From: WLJO01 sp046597895
Lineage (GTDB): Bacteria > Actinomycetota > Acidimicrobiia > Acidimicrobiales > Ilumatobacteraceae
Assembly (NCBI GenBank): GCA_046597895.1
Contig: JBKJJS010000151.1
Location: forward strand, 1 to 19,409
Length of the DNA: 19,409 nt
Direction of reading: 5' to 3'
Shown: positions 14,309-19,409 of the stretch, piece after piece
Numbering within the stretch: position 1 is the stretch's first letter
How the letters are laid out: every line of letters begins with the position of its first letter
Translations under genes and position numbers: made by a program
The notes under the pieces: generated by a model
Seen by the model: the letters and a program-made list of their open reading frames with translations, nothing else
Database searches by the model: none
Told to the model about the DNA's origin: nothing

Positions 14309-15156
14309 TGCGACGTCACGTCGACTTCGACCATCAGTTCCTGCACCGTGACAGGACCCACCACGACCCCCTGCACTGGCGCCACATCTAGGTAATCACG
14401 ACCGAACGCGAGGACGACGTGGCCGGTCGGCGGCGCCTGGTCGTTCGTCGGATCGAAGTCGAACCACGAGCCATCACCGAGCGCGACCGAGCACCACGCG
14501 TGTGACGCGTCAGCGCCGACGAGCTTCAGTTCCCCGGCAGGTGGGAATGTCTCGACGTATCCGCTCATGTACCGGGCCGGGAGACCGAACGCCCGGAGGG
14601 ACGCCACCGCGAGATGGGCGAAGTCCTGGCACACACCACGCCGGGCTTGCAACACCTCGGCGAGCGGCGTGGCCACCACGGTGAACGTCGGGTCGAAGGA
14701 GAACTCGCGAAAGATGCGGCCGCACAGGTCACGGGCGACCTCGACGGTGGGCCGGCCGGCGGCGAACGACCCCCGAGCGAACGACTCGACGTCGGGGGTC
14801 GCCGTGGCGAATGGCGACGGCGCCACGAACCCCGATATCGCCGGGGACCATCGGTGTCCCGCATCCCATGCCGTCCGATCAGTCGGCGACACGGGCCCCG
14901 CCACGTCCACCTCGCTCTCAGCGACGATCAACAAGCGATCGTGCGGCGTCGCCACCACGAACTGCACGACACGGTTGCCAAAGGCGTCGTCGAACTCAAA
15001 GCGTTCGTCCGGCGGCGGGTCGATCGTCACCGACCACTCCCTGACCTCCTGGCTCGGTCCCGAGCGGGGTGCGAGGTGTGTCACGGTATGCCCGCGACTC
15101 ATCGGCTCGCCGTACCGATACTCCGTGCGGTGACGTACGCGGTAGCGGATCGTCAC
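14296..15156 (-). CDS. Transglutaminase-like cysteine peptidase of the ATP-grasp/alpha-E cluster
   Basis: A 286-residue protein without signal peptide. Residues 1-85 match the bacterial transglutaminase N-terminal beta-domain (YRVRHRTEYRYGEPMSRGHTVTHLAPR). The papain-like core has its triad: C176 in GVCQDFAH, H219 in SHAW, and D235 in DFDPTND. Bacterial members are mostly predicted peptidases or amidases, not cross-linkers. The start overlaps the stop of the upstream fusion gene in ATGA, so it is made in step with the ATP-grasp/alpha-E proteins. In such clusters it is thought to cut or trim the amide-linked product, or a substrate peptide; this is prediction by comparative genomics. The 3' end overlaps the MFS gene by 13 bases. 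Confidence 0.93.
   Translation of the reverse strand: MTIRYRVRHRTEYRYGEPMSRGHTVTHLAPRSGPSQEVREWSVTIDPPPDERFEFDDAFGNRVVQFVVATPHDRLLIVAESEVDVAGPVSPTDRTAWDAGHRWSPAISGFVAPSPFATATPDVESFARGSFAAGRPTVEVARDLCGRIFREFSFDPTFTVVATPLAEVLQARRGVCQDFAHLAVASLRAFGLPARYMSGYVETFPPAGELKLVGADASHAWCSVALGDGSWFDFDPTNDQAPPTGHVVLAFGRDYLDVAPVQGVVVGPVTVQELMVEVDVTSHHVE
14300..14324. terminator. Perfect 9-base inverted repeat at the convergent gene overlap
   Basis: TCGACGTGA (14300-14308) and TCACGTCGA (14316-14324) are perfect complements around a 7-base loop. The left arm ends exactly at the MFS stop codon, and the structure covers the last codons of the transglutaminase-like gene. Its position at a convergent junction suggests a two-way transcription barrier, but there is no T tract on either side, so a Rho-independent terminator in the strict sense is not supported. 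Confidence 0.4.
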
Positions 15157-17594
15157 GACAGTTCCACGTCGCTGTCACCCATCGGCCGGGGCGCGATCGG
15201 GTCGGAGAACCACTCGTGCACAAGGCGCTCACCGAGCTGGAGTAGCGGGCCCCGCACGGCCAATACGAGCGCGCCAACACCGAAGTGACGCTCGGCCGCC
15301 CCGGGCCCGTCGGCGGCCATTGGTTCCACCGCGGCGGCGGCCGCTGTCTGCGCGAGCGCGCGTTCGGTCGCGCCGGCCGGGAGCGAGGCGAGGTGTTCGA
15401 CGATGCGATCGAGCTGGAACGCCACGCTTCGAGGGTTCGTGTCGTCGCGCACAAGAAGGTCCACGAGCGCGTCGAGCTCAACGTCGGTCCTGTGCCATCG
15501 GCGGTAGGTGATGAGCGCTTCGTGGGCGGCGAGCACCGTCTCGCCAACGGCCTGGAACGCCTCGGCATCGGGTACCCGACCGAGTGATGCTTCGATAGCT
15601 CCGAGCACCGCCACGGAGCGTTCCAACCGCCGCCCCAGGTCGAGAAGTCGCCACGCCGGGCCCCGGACGGTGCTCTCCTGTGACAACCCAGACAGGGCGG
15701 CGAGCGAGACGAGCAGTCGCTCGAGTGACTCGGCATCGTCGGCGCGCACCCTACGACGCAACTCCCCGATGTCGGCGAGCACCCGACCGGTGCTCGTCGA
15801 CAGGAACTCCCGCACGGACGCCGCCGCCCCGAGGACATGGTCGAGCCGGTCCACGAGTCCACGGGGTCCGCTCACACACTCCGTCACCTGCTCGGCGAGC
15901 GGCGTTTCCGCCGCGCTCCGCATCGTCAATCCCCGCGAGGTGCGGAGCATGGCGACCGCCGACGCCGCCCACGACCCATCGCCCCCACCCACAAGGGCTG
16001 GATCAGCCGCCAACCGCTCCGTCACGACACGGATGAGTCGAGCCTGCACCTCGGCGCCCTCGGCGGAACGACCGAGCCAGAACATCGCCTCGGCCGCTTG
16101 CGTCGGCAGCGACTCTCGCAGATCGACCTGAGGCAGCGGGCCGACGATGGTCACTGCACGCGCCCGCCGATGCTCGTACACCCACACGTCTTTCGCCCAG
16201 CCAGAGTGTTGGCCGATGATCGGCACATCCGGGTCAACGACACGCGCGAAACCGCCGGGCATCACGTGCACCACCCCGTCGTGGATCAGTGCGCTGACCC
16301 CGAGGACCACCGTACCGGGTGCCGCCCGGGCCCCCCGCACAACGGGGACGGTGGCGAGGTCGAGCACACCAAGTGCGATGAGGCTGGAGGGACGTAGCCG
16401 CAGACGGGCCGTCCAGTCGTCGCTGAGCGTCGATCCGAAGACGGCCTGACCCGTCGTCGTGTCCTGCAGCACCCAACGTCGCGGATCGGCGAGGACATCG
16501 GCCAGAACCGAGGGATCACCACACCACGATGTCGGCACGGCCTCGAGTGCTGGGAGCTTCCCGACGAGATGGAACGCGGCCGCGCCGAGGTGTGGTGCCA
16601 TCGATGGCGAGCCCGCCAGTGCGGCAGATACCGGGTTCACGATCGTGACGGCCCCAGACCGTTCCGCGTGGACGATGCCCGGGACGCCACGGCCGCGACG
16701 AGGGTTCGTCAGCGGATCGAGATCGGCCGCTGGCACCGTCCGCAGTACCACGTCCACTGGTTCGAGCCCCCCGAGTGACCGTAGCCAGACGCGCCGATCG
16801 CGCACCACGAGGTCGGCCGATGACGTTCGGTGGAAGCCAAGCTGAGACGACAGATGGGACGCCGCCAAGTACTCAACGGACCCTGCTTCCCCGGTCAGCA
16901 CGACCGTACGCGGGCTCGACCTGCCGCGTGGAGCGGCACGGCTGAGCACGGCGCGGAAGTCGTCGAGATGATCGGTGAGTGGAGCCGGCCCGGGTCGGTC
17001 GTTCACATCTCCGAGGGCCCGGCTGACCACGGACCGATGGAGCAGCGCTTCACCAACCCCTTGCAGGCCATCGGTGACATCGCGCAGCACCCGCCACCGA
17101 CCGTCGGCCGTTCGCACGAGATCGGCGCCGTACCACCACATCGGGTTGACCCACCCCGACGGGGCAAGGGGCAGAAACGACGGCTCGCCGTAGATAGCCG
17201 CCGCCGGCACGACCCCCTCCGCGAGCAGTCGGCGGGGCCCGGAAAAGTCGGCGGCGATAGCGGCAAGGACCATGGCCCGCTCGGTGATCTCGCCCTCGAG
17301 CGTTCGCCACTCGTCACGGCTGATCACGAATGGGACGGGGTCGAGATGCCATGCCGCGGAGTGGGCGGCCGGCACGCCGAGCAGTTCGCGATGCGGCACG
17401 TGGGTCGCGCCCTGGGCGGCCAAGAGGTGCTCGCAACGGCGACGGCGCTCGGCGAGCCCGTGCTCACCGAGACCGGCGAGGCGATGGGCCAACGACGCCC
17501 ACGCCGGGCGGACCTGGCCGTGCTCGTCCACCGCCTCGTCGAACACCGTTGATGTTGGCGAATGCTGGTACCAGTCGAGCGGAGAGTTCGTCAT
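15153..17594 (-). CDS. Circularly permuted ATP-grasp / alpha-E fusion protein, with degenerate ATP-grasp site
   Basis: An 813-residue fusion. Residues about 20-475 match the circularly permuted ATP-grasp family (DUF404/DUF407, COG2308); about 495-800 match the alpha-E all-helical domain (DUF403, COG2307; SLPTQAAEAMFWLGRSAEGAE). The fold is recognisable by NPMWWYGADLVRTADGRWRVL, VDVVLRTV, PTSWCGD and VMPGGFARVV, but motifs that bind ATP in the neighbouring copy are altered: its VVKPANESGGYG corresponds to VLQDTTTGQAVFG here (about 375-387), its DLRPF is missing, and its QGGGSKDTWV reads QHSGWAKDVWV (462-472). The alpha-E signature ERAD reads EGAE. Loss of catalysis, with a structural or regulatory role, is a reasonable inference. 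It starts 39 bases after the stand-alone alpha-E gene and overlaps the transglutaminase gene by 4 bases. Confidence 0.9.
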   Translation of the reverse strand: MTNSPLDWYQHSPTSTVFDEAVDEHGQVRPAWASLAHRLAGLGEHGLAERRRRCEHLLAAQGATHVPHRELLGVPAAHSAAWHLDPVPFVISRDEWRTLEGEITERAMVLAAIAADFSGPRRLLAEGVVPAAAIYGEPSFLPLAPSGWVNPMWWYGADLVRTADGRWRVLRDVTDGLQGVGEALLHRSVVSRALGDVNDRPGPAPLTDHLDDFRAVLSRAAPRGRSSPRTVVLTGEAGSVEYLAASHLSSQLGFHRTSSADLVVRDRRVWLRSLGGLEPVDVVLRTVPAADLDPLTNPRRGRGVPGIVHAERSGAVTIVNPVSAALAGSPSMAPHLGAAAFHLVGKLPALEAVPTSWCGDPSVLADVLADPRRWVLQDTTTGQAVFGSTLSDDWTARLRLRPSSLIALGVLDLATVPVVRGARAAPGTVVLGVSALIHDGVVHVMPGGFARVVDPDVPIIGQHSGWAKDVWVYEHRRARAVTIVGPLPQVDLRESLPTQAAEAMFWLGRSAEGAEVQARLIRVVTERLAADPALVGGGDGSWAASAVAMLRTSRGLTMRSAAETPLAEQVTECVSGPRGLVDRLDHVLGAAASVREFLSTSTGRVLADIGELRRRVRADDAESLERLLVSLAALSGLSQESTVRGPAWRLLDLGRRLERSVAVLGAIEASLGRVPDAEAFQAVGETVLAAHEALITYRRWHRTDVELDALVDLLVRDDTNPRSVAFQLDRIVEHLASLPAGATERALAQTAAAAAVEPMAADGPGAAERHFGVGALVLAVRGPLLQLGERLVHEWFSDPIAPRPMGDSDVELS

Positions 17595-17633
17595 GAGAGT
17601 GTGGGGCGCAGGGCGACGAGGCGGCGACAGGCC

Positions 17634-18569
17634 TCAGGTCGACGACCAACCGTACGTCGCCGAGATGCAGCTGCTGAGGTTGCCAAGCGCATGTTGGATG
17701 CGGTCCATCGAAGCGTCGAGCGCCGCCCCATTGTCGGGATCCTCCGGTGGCGTGGCCAATTCAGCCTCGACGAGATCAATGGCGGTCTGTAGTTCTTCCG
17801 CACGCGGCAGGCGGGCGACGTGAGCGGCAATCTCGTCGACACAGAACCGGACCGATCGCGGAAACGCGTTGTGGTAGAGCAGGAACTCGACGACGGCCGG
17901 CCCGTTGATGGGCTGGCGGGTTGCCCGTTGGTACATCTGACGGCCCGACACGGAGCGCAGCACCGTCATCCACTGCACCTCCACGTGGCCTCCCGTGGGC
18001 GGACCGGAGCCGAGGAGCTTTGCCGCTTGGACGCCGAGAACCCGAGTTGTCATGTCAGCCCGCTCGACGAGTTGGCCGAGGTTCCAGAAGTCGTACGCCG
18101 CGTCGCGGATCATCGTCGTGGCGACGATGCCGCCCACACGCTCGACATCACGCCGCACGCGCTCGATGAAGCGAGGCCGGCTGCGCCGCGCCACGCCCTC
18201 GCGCTGATGGGCCGTCATATAGAGATGGAGGTCGTTGAGGACGGTCCACGCGAACTGTGGGATCACGTCTCGGCACGAGCGCAGGTTCTCCCTCGCCTGA
18301 GCGACACTCGACACGACGCTGCCCGTGTGGTCGGTATCGGCCAGCAGGAAGGACACGATGGCCCGCTCTCGTTGGTCGTCGCCATAGTGCGCGGCGAAGG
18401 GCTCCCGCGTGCCGGTGATGGCGAGGAGCGGCTCCCAACTCGATACCACCGAGGTCGGGAGGTCGATGATGCCCTCCGTGTAGCCCCCGACCACACGAGC
18501 GGTGTCATCGGCGCGCTCGAGATAGCGAGCGGCCCAGTAGAGGCTGTCGGCCACTCGAGACAGCAGCAT
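17634..18569 (-). CDS. Stand-alone alpha-E domain protein (DUF403)
   Basis: A 311-residue all-helical protein. The open frame reaches 18617, but the family N-terminus MLLSRVADSLYWAARYLERADDTAR starts at the ATG at 18569, 1 base after the upstream ATP-grasp stop, with GAAGGGG as ribosome site inside that gene. Conserved blocks: YLERADDTARV (16-26), FWNLGQLVERADMTTRVL in the middle, and FLLYHNAFPRSVRFC near the C-terminus. The helical repeats carry repeated conserved Arg/Glu/Asp pairs that are likely to line a binding cleft. The domain is always near or fused to the permuted ATP-grasp domain and is believed to act with it in making an amide bond; the reaction is not known to me. Operon position is clear from the 1-base spacing. 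Confidence 0.93.
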   Translation of the reverse strand: MLLSRVADSLYWAARYLERADDTARVVGGYTEGIIDLPTSVVSSWEPLLAITGTREPFAAHYGDDQRERAIVSFLLADTDHTGSVVSSVAQARENLRSCRDVIPQFAWTVLNDLHLYMTAHQREGVARRSRPRFIERVRRDVERVGGIVATTMIRDAAYDFWNLGQLVERADMTTRVLGVQAAKLLGSGPPTGGHVEVQWMTVLRSVSGRQMYQRATRQPINGPAVVEFLLYHNAFPRSVRFCVDEIAAHVARLPRAEELQTAIDLVEAELATPPEDPDNGAALDASMDRIQHALGNLSSCISATYGWSST

Positions 18570-18570
18570 G

Positions 18571-19409
18571 TCATGCCCCTTCGCCCGAGACGACCCACGT
18601 GTCCTTGCTACCGCCACCCTGGGACGAGTTCACGACGAGCGACCCCTTGCGCAGAGCCACCCGCGTGAGGCCGCCCGCTGTCACGTAGTGCGAGGCACCG
18701 GACAGGATGAACGGCCGCAGGTCCACATGGCGTGGTTCGATGGCACTGTCGCACAATGTGGGCACGGTGGAGAGTTGCAGGATCGGTTGAGCGATCCAGT
18801 TACGGGGATCGGCCTCGATGGCGGAGATGGCGGCCCGGCGCTCCTCGGCCGTGGCCCGGTCCCCGATGAGCAACCCGTACCCGCCGCTCTCGTTCGCCGG
18901 TTTCACGACGAGTTCGGCGATGTGCTCGATGACGTACCGTCGCTCATCTGCGTACAGGCAGCGGTACGTCGGGACGTTCGGAAGAATCGCGTCCTCGTCG
19001 AGGTAGTACCGGATCAATTCGGGCACCCATGCGTAGACGACCTTGTCGTCGGCGACACCGGCACCGGGGGCGTTCGCGATGGCCACATGGCCAGCCCGCC
19101 ACGCCCGCAGGAGGCCGGGTACGCCGAGCGTGGAGTCCGTCCGGAACGCCTCAGGATCGAGGAACAGGTCGTCGATGCGACGGTAGATCACGTCGACGCG
19201 CTGCAGACCGCTGATCGTGCGCATCCGCACGATGTCATCGTCGCCGACGACGAGATCGCGACCCTCTACGAGTTGCACGCCCATGCGCTGGGCGAGAAAC
19301 GCGTGCTCGAAGTACGCCGAGTTGTAGATGCCCGGCGTCAACACCACCACGGTGGCGTTGCCGTTGCTGGCCGGGGCGAGCGAGGTGAGCAGTTCGAGCA
19401 GTTCGTCGG
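18571..19409 (-). CDS. Circularly permuted ATP-grasp protein (DUF404/DUF407), 5' end outside window
   Basis: The C-terminal 278 residues are visible; the frame is open to the right edge. All hallmark blocks of the family are here: VDVIYRRIDDLFLDP, NAPGAGVADDKVVYAWVPELIRYYL, LPNVPTYRC, VVKPANESGGYGLLIG (nucleotide-binding Lys and Gly loop), IAQPILQLSTVPT, EPRHVDLRPFIL, and GGLTRVALRKGSLVVNSSQGGGSKDTW. This copy therefore looks catalytically intact. The family is a predicted amino-acid/peptide ligase that activates a carboxylate with ATP. Its stop codon is 1 base from the alpha-E start, so the two proteins are coupled and likely form a complex. Any valine GTG at 19350 is internal, not the real start. 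Confidence 0.95.
   Translation of the reverse strand, partial: DELLELLTSLAPASNGNATVVVLTPGIYNSAYFEHAFLAQRMGVQLVEGRDLVVGDDDIVRMRTISGLQRVDVIYRRIDDLFLDPEAFRTDSTLGVPGLLRAWRAGHVAIANAPGAGVADDKVVYAWVPELIRYYLDEDAILPNVPTYRCLYADERRYVIEHIAELVVKPANESGGYGLLIGDRATAEERRAAISAIEADPRNWIAQPILQLSTVPTLCDSAIEPRHVDLRPFILSGASHYVTAGGLTRVALRKGSLVVNSSQGGGSKDTWVVSGEGA

Noticed and set aside
16830..17552. Plus-strand open frame of 240 codons and several neighbours antisense to the ATP-grasp genes
   Set aside because: Typical stop-poor shadow in GC-rich DNA; no recognisable domain and no start signals.
1..19409. tRNA, rRNA, riboswitch, CRISPR or mobile element signals
   Set aside because: No cloverleaf, repeat-spacer array, transposase, integrase or terminal inverted repeats were seen; genes fill nearly all the window.

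Overview
The window is GC-rich, gene-dense DNA with short intergenic gaps, many 1-4 base start/stop overlaps and several start codons that sit 6-8 bases after a TANNNT-like -10 box (probable leaderless mRNAs). With the gene content (SDR and Rieske enzymes, a DUF35/thiolase pair, an Ada-AlkA fusion, and an ATP-grasp/alpha-E/transglutaminase cluster) this suggests a high-GC actinobacterium, possibly a free-living or environmental Acidimicrobiia-like lineage. The taxonomy is inference. No tRNA, rRNA, CRISPR array, insertion sequence or phage gene was seen, and no gene-free stretch exceeds about 100 bases.

Layout. (1) Positions 1-3427, minus strand: an SDR with a long C-terminal tail, a RidA-type deaminase, a secreted copper radical oxidase (galactose/glyoxal oxidase family, all metal ligands present), and a second SDR cut by the window edge. 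The second SDR also has its own apparent promoter with a palindrome inside it. (2) 3519-5415, plus strand: a Tat-exported SGNH hydrolase and an orphan protein with NHSWG and HDHAW motifs. (3) 5419-7251, minus: a membrane-anchored putative glycoside hydrolase (DUF4015 type). (4) 7350-10654, plus: a DUF35 zinc-ribbon/OB protein translationally coupled to a thiolase-fold enzyme whose usual catalytic His and second Cys are replaced, then an operator-like palindrome, a Rieske oxygenase alpha subunit and a 70-residue orphan. This looks like part of a steroid, aromatic or acyl side-chain degradation pathway. (5) 10651-12691, minus: a dispersed adaptive response to DNA alkylation, made of an Ada(N)-AraC-AlkA fusion followed by a stand-alone Ogt methyltransferase. 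(6) 12794-14308, plus: a DHA2-family MFS exporter divergent from the Ada-AlkA gene. (7) 14296-19409, minus: circularly permuted ATP-grasp (5' end outside the window), alpha-E protein, ATP-grasp/alpha-E fusion, and transglutaminase-like protease.

The most system-like part is region 7. It belongs to a widespread family of gene clusters predicted, but to my knowledge not biochemically proven, to make and process amide-linked peptides. Within it, the fused protein appears to have lost the ATP-grasp residues that its neighbour keeps, so one catalytic and one non-catalytic copy may work together. The copper radical oxidase and the substituted thiolase are the other points of enzymological interest.
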